From: a virus
DNA: 29,843 bases
Virus record (IMG/VR): IMGVR_UViG_3300030107_007463
Location: 1-29,843 of that record
Reading direction: 5' to 3' (one strand)
Of the stretch, positions 21,829-29,843 are shown piece after piece. The notes beneath the pieces were generated by a model. The model made no database searches, was not told the origin of the DNA, and was given only the letters and a program-made list of their open reading frames with translations. A program made the translations under genes and the position numbers. Numbering within the stretch: position 1 is the first letter of the stretch; every line of letters begins with the position of its first letter.

Positions 21829-23388
21829 TTAACTACGTGGAAACTTAAATGGGAAATGTATTTGTTGTCTATTTTCATCATTTAAAAGCGCACCGGTTTT
21901 TTTTCTTAATTTTGGAGAGTTGTAATTTTTCGGTCGACCAGCATACGTATTTTGATACCCAACAATATCACCTTGTACACTGATAGAAAAACCTTTAGGG
22001 TAATATTTTTTAACACTCCCATTTTTGTCGATAAAAAAACCTAAATCATTATTTAGATTAACATCAATTTTTGTAATTACACACATGATACCGTTATCAT
22101 ATATTAAACTGTTAAATGGTGGAGCAACACCCTTGTTGGAATCAATACGCTCCAGTAAATTGGGTATGTAAACGTTTCTTCTAATCTGATCGTGTAATGC
22201 ATAATTAAGATTATCCTCGTCCCATTGGTTTTCATTTAATAGAAGTCTAAATAATATCTGTATTTTTCCACAATTTTTCTTTGCTTGCTCAATATCATCA
22301 GCAACTATGGAAAAGTCAATACTAAACTCTGAATTATCATCAGCAAAATTATTGTAATAAATACCAACATCTGAGCCATTATCTACAGGTTTTGGTTCTA
22401 AATTGGTCTTTTTAGTCATTTTAAAATTGTCTAAAAACATTTCAAAAACACAATAAACAGGTGTTCGATATGTCCTGTGGTTTTGGTCTCCAAGAATCCT
22501 TGTGTAAGGAAGTTCACTGAGGGAATTTCTAGATCCAAATTGTTCTCGATACCAGTTCCCAATCATAAAATATGATTTTACACTGCTGGCATATTTATTG
22601 TCAGTTGTATTCAATGTCTCGTATGAATAATCTTTATTAGCATGTCTAGAGTCCCTAACTTTTATACCAAAAGGCCAACCCCCTTCGTCACCAACTGTAA
22701 ACTCTCCTGAATGGCAAAGGCCTCTAATAATAAAGTTTGGTAGTTTTTTAGTGGTATCTAATTCTACGCTTGTTCCTCCGCCACCACTATCAGTATCGCC
22801 AAGGTCAACAATTTGCTGCATACCTATGGCTTCAACTAAAAAATTAAAACTAACCTTAATGTTTCTAGGAGCACGAAAATCAGAATCATAAAAGTACCCA
22901 GCCTCAACATCAGGCTCATAAGTAAAATCTTTCATGAAACCGGGACAGCCATTTTTTTTTAATGTTGAAAAATTTGTAGGATTGTCATTCATCACAAAAT
23001 TGCCGGATGAAATTAGATTTGATAAAAGAATGTAGACTCTAGGTAACAATAAATTATCGTCCTGAACTGGAGAAATCATTCTCATGATTTCCGATATTTT
23101 AATTAAATTATTTTTTGCATGGTCGACATCATGTGCCGGCACATCAAAATTAATATTCATTGAAACACTGGTAACTTTTTGTAAATAATCTGTACCGTCT
23201 TTGTCTTTTTCTGAGAGTTCCGAAACAGTTTTGTTAACCGTGTATTTGATGTCTCTGACAAAAGCACCAAAGTCTACAAATCTTTGTGAAATGTCAGATC
23301 CCACAAATATTTTTGATGCATAATTGTAAGAAACTTGTTCAGCGTTTGCCCCACCTCTCTCTGTGTAATTATTCCAAAATGTAGCCAC
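21829..23388 (-). CDS. Probable baseplate tail-tube junction protein
   Basis: This 519-residue protein starts with GTG at 23388, one base overlapping the tape-measure TAG, with GAGGG upstream. Segments such as LLPRVYILLSNLI, a CPGFMKDFTYEPDVEAGYFY turn and APRNIKVSFNFLVEAIG resemble the gp48/gp54-type proteins that cap the baseplate and start tube growth. The C-terminal part repeats a similar strand pattern (CVITKIDVNLNNDLGFF, PKGFSISVQGDIVG). Its place after the tape measure and before the LysM-like protein fits that role. The match is by pattern only. Confidence 0.65.
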   Translation of the reverse strand: MATFWNNYTERGGANAEQVSYNYASKIFVGSDISQRFVDFGAFVRDIKYTVNKTVSELSEKDKDGTDYLQKVTSVSMNINFDVPAHDVDHAKNNLIKISEIMRMISPVQDDNLLLPRVYILLSNLISSGNFVMNDNPTNFSTLKKNGCPGFMKDFTYEPDVEAGYFYDSDFRAPRNIKVSFNFLVEAIGMQQIVDLGDTDSGGGGTSVELDTTKKLPNFIIRGLCHSGEFTVGDEGGWPFGIKVRDSRHANKDYSYETLNTTDNKYASSVKSYFMIGNWYREQFGSRNSLSELPYTRILGDQNHRTYRTPVYCVFEMFLDNFKMTKKTNLEPKPVDNGSDVGIYYNNFADDNSEFSIDFSIVADDIEQAKKNCGKIQILFRLLLNENQWDEDNLNYALHDQIRRNVYIPNLLERIDSNKGVAPPFNSLIYDNGIMCVITKIDVNLNNDLGFFIDKNGSVKKYYPKGFSISVQGDIVGYQNTYAGRPKNYNSPKLRKKTGALLNDENRQQIHFPFKFPRS

Positions 23389-25970
23389 TATCCTGCCCTC
23401 GAAATGACCTTTTTAACCACACCCTCTAATTTTTTACCATCCAAATAAACGTTAACAGTGGTTTCAGGCATCTTCATCTCTGGAATATTGACATCAACTG
23501 TGATTTTTCCTTCGACAAAATTCTTCATTATGTCTCCAGATCCAATAACCATACTCGTACCTTCGGAACTAGTGTTCAAGGCAATAAAACCGTCAGCAGC
23601 AGCACTTGAAAGCATGGAAGATATTGAAGCAATCTGGCCTAAGCCAGATGCAAATGCTTGCATCCCAGCACCTATTCTTTCCATAGAATTGGCGACAACT
23701 ATCAGGATGCCAACGTTTGCTAGCAAGCCTACAACGGCAAAAACCGTACCGACACCCATCATAGATGCTGCAAGAACAGCCATACTAGCGGCCGCCATGA
23801 TCCCTGCTGCTCCTAGGACACTAATTGAGGCGGCAATTTGATAAATCCCATCAGCAAATTCCGGAAGGATATCTACACTGTTAATAAATGTATTAAATAG
23901 TCTTTGAGCCGGTTCTGCGCCAACCTCCATTGCATAAAACATAGCAGTAATTGACAATACTAGCCCAGCAACAGCCCCCATGAGACCAAGTATTAGAGGA
24001 ACAACTGGTAAAATCGCTGAACCAAAGGCCAAAAGGGAAAGGGCTATCACACCAAAAATTTGCCAAAAAGGTGGAGAATTTGATTGAACTATAGTTGTGA
24101 TCAGGCTAACAATAATACCTATCAAAGGTAAAATTCCAAATGTTGCAATCCCAGCAGCAAGGGCAAATGCTTTCAGGCTACCTGCAGTAATACCTAACCA
24201 TAAACTTTTTAATTTCATGGCGGCAACGGTTGCAAACATTAATGCTGGGCTGGCTCCTTCTCCTAGATTCTTCAATGTTTGTGCTGTTGTCAAGGCCCCT
24301 GTTGATGCTGCTGATATTTTAAGCCAACTGTCATAAATTATTGTAGCAGTTGTTAATCCTTTTACTAATAATGCACTAATGATTAACAATGGAATGAAAG
24401 CCCCGCCAACAGATTCATTAACGCTAGTGAAACCTTGTATTATTGCAGTAATACCAGAAATGAGAGGCCCTAGTGCTAACGCCATTTGAGAAAACGCTAT
24501 TTTCAATTGATGTGATATTGGAACCAATTGAGTCGTTATTGACAACAACTCCTCTTGTCTTGTGTTTGCTGCGTCTTGTTTTCTTTGGTTTGCATCAATC
24601 TCTTCTTGGCTAGCATTTAAAATCCTTTGTGCCTCAGCCACAGAACTAACTCCAAGTGCTTGAGCAATGTACATTTGCGTGTAGGGATCCATTGAATCCA
24701 TATTAGCACCAACTGCTCGGAGTTCTTGTTTAAGAGTCTTCACTCTTTGATCATAAGACATATTCATCATATCGATCGTGGAAATACTGGTACCCAATAC
24801 AGCATTAAGTTTTGCTGAAACATCTGCTGCACCTTCAAAAGTATCAAATTGTTTTCCTATTGAAACTAGTGTGGACATTTCTACACCAGTTTGTTTTGCT
24901 TGAGCCGCCAAGTTTTTGAAAACGTCCATTGTTCTATTACCATACATCGCAATATCACCGGACACCTGTTGAAAATCACTTATCATTTTAGATGCAGTTA
25001 CTCCCATAGTACTGCCCATCATAGCAATTTGTCTTGTTAAATTCGCCGCTTCTGGAGCAGTCTTATTCATAACTTTAGAGAAAAAATCCATTGACTTTGC
25101 TGCTGATACTGAGTCTACGCCAATTTTTTGCATTAAAACAAGGTTTGTTGCCAAATTCTCATTTGTCTCTTTTGCGTTTGGATTAAAAGCAGCAAAATTA
25201 TTAGCCAAGGCACCCATTGCCTGACCGGCTTCTTCAATTGATCCTCCGGCTGCAACTGTGTTTGTATATACGCTTTGAAACGTGCCGGCCATTTGTGTGC
25301 TAAAACCTGTCATTTTACCAAACGCTTTTGACGCGTCATCTAAACCCACAGCAATCTTTATTACTTGATCAAGAACATTAGCGCTGATTGTGCTCATTTT
25401 AACAAAATCACCTGCAACCATAAATGAACTAAATCCTGCTTTTTTTAATGCTTTTGCTTTGTTGAACATTTGTCCAGTTATTGTCTTAGAAAAACTGGCT
25501 TGAGCCCCTAAACTAGAGGCAATACTATCATTTAAACCTTTTATTTCATCAAGCGCTTTCTTTTCTTCTTGTTTTTGTTTTTTGCGTTCTTCATATTTTA
25601 AGTTGATTTCTGACTCTAATATTTTTAGTTTTTCTGTCTCATCAACATTTCTTGCCATGATTTCTGCGATATCAACACCTAGATCTCGATACTCTGCATT
25701 AAGTTCAACTATTTTCTGTTGGTCTGTTAATAATTCTTTCGCAAAATCTACGTCCTTTAATTTTGCTAGCAACGTTTCTTTCAATACATCTGTTCTTTGC
25801 TGCTCTAGTTCGTTGATTTTGATAAGTTTATCATAATCGTCTTCTACTAAATTACTAAATTTAGTCCTTTCTTCATTAATTCTCTTTTGTAATACAGCAG
25901 CAGATTCAAGTTTTTTGTTTAAGTCTTCCTGAATCTGCTTCAGTAACTCTGCTTTTTCTTGTTCAGTCAT
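23388..25970 (-). CDS. Tail tape measure protein
   Basis: This 860-residue protein sets tail length and threads into the host envelope. Residues 1-150 are a coiled coil, Glu/Lys/Leu-rich with heptad spacing. The middle is helical, and residues about 500-790 contain several long hydrophobic segments, such as GAFIPLLIISALLVKGL and the AGLVLSITAMFYAM region. These are typical of tape measures that insert in membranes. The C-terminus ends in a beta segment (TTVNVYLDGKKLEGVVK). By the usual 0.15 nm per residue, the tail would be about 130 nm long (inference). The gene follows the gp26-like pair and its terminator, and ATG 25970 has AAGGA upstream. Confidence 0.9.
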   Translation of the reverse strand: MTEQEKAELLKQIQEDLNKKLESAAVLQKRINEERTKFSNLVEDDYDKLIKINELEQQRTDVLKETLLAKLKDVDFAKELLTDQQKIVELNAEYRDLGVDIAEIMARNVDETEKLKILESEINLKYEERKKQKQEEKKALDEIKGLNDSIASSLGAQASFSKTITGQMFNKAKALKKAGFSSFMVAGDFVKMSTISANVLDQVIKIAVGLDDASKAFGKMTGFSTQMAGTFQSVYTNTVAAGGSIEEAGQAMGALANNFAAFNPNAKETNENLATNLVLMQKIGVDSVSAAKSMDFFSKVMNKTAPEAANLTRQIAMMGSTMGVTASKMISDFQQVSGDIAMYGNRTMDVFKNLAAQAKQTGVEMSTLVSIGKQFDTFEGAADVSAKLNAVLGTSISTIDMMNMSYDQRVKTLKQELRAVGANMDSMDPYTQMYIAQALGVSSVAEAQRILNASQEEIDANQRKQDAANTRQEELLSITTQLVPISHQLKIAFSQMALALGPLISGITAIIQGFTSVNESVGGAFIPLLIISALLVKGLTTATIIYDSWLKISAASTGALTTAQTLKNLGEGASPALMFATVAAMKLKSLWLGITAGSLKAFALAAGIATFGILPLIGIIVSLITTIVQSNSPPFWQIFGVIALSLLAFGSAILPVVPLILGLMGAVAGLVLSITAMFYAMEVGAEPAQRLFNTFINSVDILPEFADGIYQIAASISVLGAAGIMAAASMAVLAASMMGVGTVFAVVGLLANVGILIVVANSMERIGAGMQAFASGLGQIASISSMLSSAAADGFIALNTSSEGTSMVIGSGDIMKNFVEGKITVDVNIPEMKMPETTVNVYLDGKKLEGVVKKVISRAG

Positions 25971-26006
25971 CGATAGGAGTCCTTCTCTACTTAAATAGTT
26001 ATCAAG

Positions 26007-26034
26007 AAAAAATGCCCGACTTTACATCGAGCAT
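26007..26034 (-). terminator. Rho-independent terminator before the tape measure
   Basis: On the minus strand, ATGCTCGA pairs with TCGGGCAT (8 bp, one G-U) around a 7-nt loop, followed by six T. It lies just after the small chaperone-like ORF. On the other strand the stem has a mismatch and no T tract, so it acts leftward. It may limit tape-measure expression relative to the tube and sheath genes. Confidence 0.8.
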
Positions 26035-26037
26035 ATC

Positions 26038-26232
26038 TTATCTTTTAGATTTGTTCATTTCTTTTTTTTCTTTTTCATATTCTTCGATAGTGCGCTTAAG
26101 CCACCAACCTCGAAGACCAACGGGTAAGTTGTAAAGTTCATAAAGAGACCAACCCCCATAGTGTTTCAAAATAAAAAACGATTCATACACTTGTTCCATG
26201 TAATCATTCGTTAGGCCAAAAAAAGTCGGCAC
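26038..26232 (-). CDS. Small overlapping protein, possible tail chaperone or frameshift product
   Basis: This 64-codon frame begins at GTG 26232 inside the end of the gp26-like gene, in the +1 frame; a shorter ATG start exists at 26199. Neither has a clear ribosome site. The product has the conserved-looking core YESFFILKHYGGWSLYELYNLPVGLRGWWL and a Lys/Glu-rich tail, a pattern I associate with small proteins near the baseplate genes of T4-like marine phages. It lies directly ahead of the tape measure, where many phages make a G/GT-like chaperone pair by frameshifting. The T-run in the overlap could allow fusion to the upstream protein. Reinitiation after the upstream TGA is an alternative. 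Confidence 0.65.
   Translation of the reverse strand: MPTFFGLTNDYMEQVYESFFILKHYGGWSLYELYNLPVGLRGWWLKRTIEEYEKEKKEMNKSKR
26204..26232 (-). other. Candidate +1/-2 frameshift region with T7 run
   Basis: The gp26-like frame reads GAC TTT TTT TGG before its TGA at 26204. The run of seven T (26218-26224) lies between the first possible codon of the next frame and that stop. Skipping one T after TTT TTT continues as GGC CTA in the small ORF. A -1 shift would not enter that frame. This is sequence-based inference only. Confidence 0.4.
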
Positions 26233-27040
26233 CGAACGGCACCGTCATTTCCTCCTCATGTCCACATTCAGGGCATTCAAACAAGTCTTTAATTTGCAAA
26301 TCAGGAGATATTGCTTTAAAAACATTTCTTAAGTGTTTAGAATCCATCGCGGTCATATTATTAATTACATGATCTACAACTTTTCTATCTTTATGTTCAT
26401 TAAAAGAAATGACAAATTGTTTCATTTGGTTAGTAATAATGTTGTCTAATATTTTTTTACCTTTGTTTTTTCTAACCAATTGTTGCTCATCTTTTCCGAT
26501 TAGTGGCCTAATTTCCGCTAATATTCCTGATAAGGGTAGGGTTGTTTTGAAGGTCATTTTGTCTGTAATTTCAATTCCATATTGTTCATAGTTGTCTCCA
26601 GCATAAACTTCATGTTCATTTAAGTCAAAATTTTGTTTTGAAACAGCCGAACAAGAAGGACAGGATACTTTTGTCTTGTAAATATTACCATAGGCAGATG
26701 CTCTTGCGTAAATCAAAATAGCATTTCTATCTCCAATGTACAATTGATCACCTTTAATAGATTTGTTCTTAATTAAACTATCAATAACCCTATCAATAGC
26801 CAATCCTTTTCTTAACAAAGATTGATTAGTTAGTAAATCCTCATCCTTTGCTGTCATATATCTAATTTCAATTGTGTCTTGTCCACACAATGGATGACCA
26901 GTCGGATACCTACCTTTTGATGGCAATTCAACAAACTCTGTGGGAGTCACAAAATCCATTGGATTTGCCATTGGTGGCGGATCCTCTGTTTTTTCAGGTT
27001 TATGACCGCCCGTCAAGCGGTCCTCATTATTTCTTCTCAT
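26204..27040 (-). CDS. T4 gp26/PF12322-like baseplate or hub protein
   Basis: This 278-residue protein resembles the T4_baseplate (PF12322) group. Its hallmark segments are VELPSKGRYPTGHPLCGQ, EIRYMTAKDEDLLTNQSLL and YARASAYGNIYKTKVSCPSC. Two Cys pairs, CPSC and CPECGH near the C-terminus, could bind zinc. The N-terminal 25 residues are Pro/Lys/Glu-rich and look disordered. The family assists baseplate hub assembly or tail assembly. ATG 27040 follows AGAGG. The gene follows the tube pair and overlaps the next small ORF by 29 nt, with a T-run at the overlap. Confidence 0.85.
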   Translation of the reverse strand: MRRNNEDRLTGGHKPEKTEDPPPMANPMDFVTPTEFVELPSKGRYPTGHPLCGQDTIEIRYMTAKDEDLLTNQSLLRKGLAIDRVIDSLIKNKSIKGDQLYIGDRNAILIYARASAYGNIYKTKVSCPSCSAVSKQNFDLNEHEVYAGDNYEQYGIEITDKMTFKTTLPLSGILAEIRPLIGKDEQQLVRKNKGKKILDNIITNQMKQFVISFNEHKDRKVVDHVINNMTAMDSKHLRNVFKAISPDLQIKDLFECPECGHEEEMTVPFGADFFWPNE

Positions 27041-27066
27041 TTACACCTCTAATGTTTAAAGTTATT

Positions 27067-27654
27067 TTATTCACTGGTATCACCGTTTTCTTGTTCAGTA
27101 TCAACATCTTGAGTACCAAAGATATTTTGCCCACTAGAATGTTCAGCATAGTCATAATCTAATTCTAAGGTGTACTCAACAAACTCATCTGAGCCATATG
27201 CCAAATCTCCCCAATTAATTGACCTTATTATTGGATTAATTAATTTCCACTGTTCTGTGACTTTTACTTTTGACCCTTCGGTTTTATCAGTAGATATTTG
27301 TTGTATTAAAATTTCGCCCAACGCTTCAACCATATCTTTTTTTGAAGGGGACGATGTCTCGGTTGGATTTGAATACTTCCCGTTTTCTGCAAAACTTAAC
27401 AAGTATTTACACGCATCAAGTTCATCTTTTTGATTACCACCGCCATTCATATCAACGAAAGTTACAGTTATTGTATTCCACTTAGGTAAGCCGGGATATT
27501 TAAAATAATGATTAATCATTTTATATTCTTTATTATCAAAAGTTAAAGTAGGCTTAGTAACAGTCTTAACAAACATTGTAAATTTACCATTTATTACTAA
27601 AACAAATCTATCTTTAAATTTTGGCGTAACCTCTCGCTCTGTCCAAAAAGCCAT
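27067..27654 (-). CDS. Tail tube protein, gp19-like (second copy)
   Basis: This is a 195-residue paralogue of the next gene. Shared blocks are KPTLTFDNKEYKMINHYFKYPG, WNTITVTFVD, INPIIRSINWGDLAYGSDEFVEYTL and LDYDYA; the first is split by a few substitutions against the neighbour. These are the conserved parts of T4 gp19-type tube proteins, which stack in rings inside the sheath. It has a Ser/Glu/Asp-rich tail. ATG 27654 follows AGAGGT. The tandem pair suggests a main tube subunit and a variant, perhaps a tail terminator, completion or special ring protein (inference). Confidence 0.85.
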   Translation of the reverse strand: MAFWTEREVTPKFKDRFVLVINGKFTMFVKTVTKPTLTFDNKEYKMINHYFKYPGLPKWNTITVTFVDMNGGGNQKDELDACKYLLSFAENGKYSNPTETSSPSKKDMVEALGEILIQQISTDKTEGSKVKVTEQWKLINPIIRSINWGDLAYGSDEFVEYTLELDYDYAEHSSGQNIFGTQDVDTEQENGDTSE

Positions 27655-27665
27655 TCATACCTCTT

Positions 27666-28295
27666 TTAACTTTCAGTATTGAAAAAATCGTCCGTTGGTG
27701 AATCACTAGTTGCGCCTTCAATCAAGGTTATATCTGCTGCAACAGTTTGATCAATAGCGGTAGATGTATCTCCAGACAAGATTTCACATTGAGCCCAATC
27801 ATAACGAAGAGTCAAAGTTAATTCTACTAATCCATCATCATCATATGCCAGATCACCATATTTAACACCTTTAATAAATGGGTTGTTTAGTGTCCACCTT
27901 TCAATAACCTGACCCGTTGCATCAAGTTGTTCTATTTGAACACTACCAAGAGCAGCGGCTCCTTTACCTTTGGACATGGTTTCGTATGTTCCGTTACCAT
28001 TTGTTGGTATTGCATATCCTTGTGCATCTATCATCGCGTTTATTTGAGCGGTTGCACCGGGAGAAACAGGATCAACTAATGTCATCTCTATTTCATTCCA
28101 AGAGATTCTCCCCGGGTAATAAAATTTATGAGTTAGAAAAGTATGTTCAGTTTCACTAATTTCAAAGTTTGGCTTTGATACGCCCTTTGCAAACCAAACA
28201 ACGGTGGTTGCAAGTCCATTGAAAAGAATCTTAAACCTAAATTTTCTTTTTGGCTCTTTATTGCCAATGCCCATTGCTTCAGACCAAAATGACAT
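27666..28295 (-). CDS. Tail tube protein, gp19-like (first copy)
   Basis: This 209-residue tube subunit has the gp19 pattern: KPNFEISETEHTFLTHKFYYPG, ISWNEIEMTLVDP, LNNPFIKGVKYGDLAYDDDG and LVELTLTLRYDWA. It lies just downstream of the sheath gene, as in T4 (gp18-gp19). AAGGAG precedes ATG 28295. The C-terminus is acidic with repeated Thr/Asp/Ser. It has the better match to the gp19 layout, so this is the probable main tube protein, with the next gene as its variant. Confidence 0.9.
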   Translation of the reverse strand: MSFWSEAMGIGNKEPKRKFRFKILFNGLATTVVWFAKGVSKPNFEISETEHTFLTHKFYYPGRISWNEIEMTLVDPVSPGATAQINAMIDAQGYAIPTNGNGTYETMSKGKGAAALGSVQIEQLDATGQVIERWTLNNPFIKGVKYGDLAYDDDGLVELTLTLRYDWAQCEILSGDTSTAIDQTVAADITLIEGATSDSPTDDFFNTES

Positions 28296-28327
28296 GTAAT
28301 GTTTCTCCTTTTAATTTAATTAGTGTT

Positions 28328-29843
28328 TTAAACAAATTCTGCACCGGTTCTCTTAATAATAAAGTCTACTACGATGTATTCTATAGCCCGAGCCGGTTTA
28401 ATAAAGACCTTCGCGTACATAACGTTAGCATCGATTAGATCAGCGGTTGTTGTAGTTTCATCAAGAACTAATTTGTAATCTGTCAACCCAAATCGTGCAC
28501 GAACGTTAGACAAGATTGGATTTACTTCAGATTTGAATCTTGCCCACGTGGACTCAACATTTTGATCAAAAAGAAGATTTCTAGCAACATCATTAACTCT
28601 AGACTTTAAGTAAAGAAGCAGTCGTCGTACATTTATTCTATCTAAAGCAGATTGACCTGCTTGTAGAGTTTTTTGACCAAAAATTACAACACCTTCAGCC
28701 GGGAAAGTGGCAATAGGATTGATATTTTCTTGATACAACAAATCTCTATCATTTGAATCTAGTCTTTGGCGAGCCTGAATCACAGCGGGGCCTCGAGATC
28801 CACCAAGAGTCCCTAAACCACCACGATTAAATCCAGCCGGCGCGAACCAAATTTCTGATCGAGCCTGAGATTGTGCCATTGCGCCCAACCCAGCGATTGA
28901 CGGTGGTATCCAAACTCTTTGTCCACCAGAAATATTATCAACAATTTGAACCCAAGGGTAGAAACAACAAGCAAAACTTGAATTAAGATTTCTACCTTTT
29001 AATGAAGATACCGCTGAGGCAACTGAGCCTCTTCTAGTTTGAGCAGTGTCTTTAGATTCCGCTGTAGGTACGTAGTCATTTTCAATATCAATAATGGCTA
29101 GCATGTCTTGTCGACTTTCAGCAGTGCTGATCAATTTATTAGTAATCAGTGGCTTGTAGATACCCGGCGCCAGCAATAAGTTTGCACGAACCAATTCTTC
29201 ATCTTTAACAGAGTCGATGGCTTTATTTAAAGTGTATTGAACATAGTTAGTTGTTTCACTTAAAGAAGATCCAATCAAATCGTTCCTAAGAGGTTCTTTT
29301 TCCGTAATATCAAAACCTTCAGTTCCTCCCCACATTGGCATCATGAATTGCTTAACGTTTTTGTCAAGGAGATCACCAAACGAATTATCTTTTGAGTATG
29401 AATTAGTCCCACCGGTACCATTGAAAGCACCAGAGGTGTAGGTAACCGTGTTATTAGTGGTGTTGATTACGATATCATCTAAAGAAAAGATAAATGAATA
29501 TTCATAATCTGCGTTTGCTGGAATATGGCTATTAGTATCAGCGGGAAGACCTCTCAAATAATCAATGTAATCTGGGTCGTTTGCTGTTGAGGTGTTACTC
29601 AATTTTGGCCTAATTCCATAATAAACTCGATAAGGATCGGCCGCTCCGCCTTGAGTTCCATTACCTCTTAGCGCTAGTGAAGGGAAATTGAACGAAGCAG
29701 AATAAGCAGGGGGTCCTACCACAAAATTCTGTGTGCCTCCCGCACCTCCCGGAACAGCACTACTAGATGCAATAAACACACCATCAAAGTTATCGTTGTC
29801 AGTACCAGCGGTTGGAGTAGCAGCAGATATTCTATTGGCCGAA
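28328..29843 (-). CDS. Tail sheath protein, T4 gp18-like, N-terminus beyond the window
   Basis: The frame is open to the last base. The GTG at 29779 is only an internal codon, because in-frame residues continue upstream without a stop. At least 505 residues are visible. The conserved sheath C-terminus is clear: RVWIPPSIAGLGAMA, IWFAPAGFNRGGL, NPIATFPAEGVVIFGQKTL, RINVRRLLLYLK, DETTTTADLIDANVMYAKV and PARAIEYIVVDFIIKRTGAEF. The sheath contracts to drive the tube through the host envelope. The upstream part visible here is less conserved and rich in Asn, Thr and Gly, as in surface domains. The tube genes follow directly. Confidence 0.95.
   Translation of the reverse strand, partial: SANRISAATPTAGTDNDNFDGVFIASSSAVPGGAGGTQNFVVGPPAYSASFNFPSLALRGNGTQGGAADPYRVYYGIRPKLSNTSTANDPDYIDYLRGLPADTNSHIPANADYEYSFIFSLDDIVINTTNNTVTYTSGAFNGTGGTNSYSKDNSFGDLLDKNVKQFMMPMWGGTEGFDITEKEPLRNDLIGSSLSETTNYVQYTLNKAIDSVKDEELVRANLLLAPGIYKPLITNKLISTAESRQDMLAIIDIENDYVPTAESKDTAQTRRGSVASAVSSLKGRNLNSSFACCFYPWVQIVDNISGGQRVWIPPSIAGLGAMAQSQARSEIWFAPAGFNRGGLGTLGGSRGPAVIQARQRLDSNDRDLLYQENINPIATFPAEGVVIFGQKTLQAGQSALDRINVRRLLLYLKSRVNDVARNLLFDQNVESTWARFKSEVNPILSNVRARFGLTDYKLVLDETTTTADLIDANVMYAKVFIKPARAIEYIVVDFIIKRTGAEFV

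Noticed and set aside
26199-26232. Ordinary independent start for the small ORF before the tape measure
   Set aside because: Neither GTG 26232 nor ATG 26199 has a Shine-Dalgarno sequence, so frameshift or coupling is kept as an open alternative rather than a simple start.
1-29843. Plus-strand open frames of 60-127 codons, for example at 23458-23841 and 7684-8040
   Set aside because: All lie opposite strong minus-strand genes, have no ribosome sites, and look like antisense shadows; long hydrophobic antisense frames are common opposite helical proteins.
29779-29843. GTG at 29779 as the sheath start
   Set aside because: The frame continues without a stop to the window edge, and no ribosome site precedes the GTG; the sheath is simply cut by the edge.
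1-29843. CRISPR arrays, insertion sequences, integrase or attachment sites
   Set aside because: No repeat-spacer pattern, transposase, integrase or direct-repeat att site was found on either strand.

Overview
The window is part of a tailed-phage genome (or a prophage or metagenomic phage contig) with a contractile, T4-like tail. The evidence is a tail sheath, two tail-tube paralogues, a gp26-type baseplate/hub protein, a long tape measure, LysM-like and hub-like baseplate proteins, a gp32-like zinc-containing ssDNA-binding protein, a UvsX/RecA recombinase and a gp41/DnaB-like helicase. All supported genes lie on the minus strand and are tightly packed, with overlaps of a few bases, strong AGGAG-type ribosome sites and some GTG/TTG starts. 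The DNA is AT-rich. The host cannot be named. Two encoded lipoproteins point to a Gram-negative-type envelope, and their Asp/Ser/Thr/Glu/Pro-rich linkers resemble lipoproteins of some marine deltaproteobacterial or myxococcal lineages (inference only).

Layout in the direction of transcription, from the right edge to the left. (1) 29843-26007 holds the tail sheath (5' end beyond the window), two tandem gp19-like tube proteins, a gp26/PF12322-like protein and an overlapping small ORF, closed by a hairpin terminator. A run of seven T in the overlap could support a +1 or -2 frameshift. (2) 25970-16298 holds the tape measure, a probable baseplate tube-junction protein, a LysM-like wedge protein, a 1290-residue hub-like protein and an unknown 431-residue protein. 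(3) 16289-14090 follows with no visible promoter: a family A DNA polymerase without an exonuclease domain, a small beta-rich protein and a divergent FtsZ/tubulin-like protein. (4) 14093-8335 is divided by sigma70-like promoters and two terminators: a WYL_2-like protein, a 30-residue lipoprotein, the ssDNA-binding protein, a possible PD-ExK nuclease, UvsX, a 55-residue protein, a 5'-3' exonuclease and the replicative helicase. (5) 8324-4390 covers nucleotide metabolism and accessory genes: B12-dependent ribonucleotide reductase, an Hc1-like small protein, a GroES-like co-chaperonin from its own near-perfect promoter, a DUF3293-like protein, ThyX and small proteins. (6) 4409-1 is an accessory end: proteins with an N-terminal W-x-x-F helix motif, a nucleotidyltransferase-like protein with an overlapping partner, a protein with a twin-arginine-like segment, a small membrane protein running into a complete phage tmRNA gene, tRNA-Gly and a lipoprotein cut by the window edge.

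Together the genes make a nearly self-sufficient replication and dNTP-supply set (helicase, polymerase, ssDNA-binding protein, recombinase, exonuclease, class II RNR, ThyX) beside tail morphogenesis. Translation-quality control (tmRNA, tRNA), folding (GroES-like) and envelope proteins (lipoproteins) presumably adjust the host. The most unusual elements are the divergent tubulin/FtsZ-like gene beside the polymerase, the tmRNA overlapped by a coding sequence, and a recurrent phage promoter that twice uses the upstream gene's stop codon as part of its -35 box. No gene on the plus strand and no gene-free stretch longer than about 300 bases was found.
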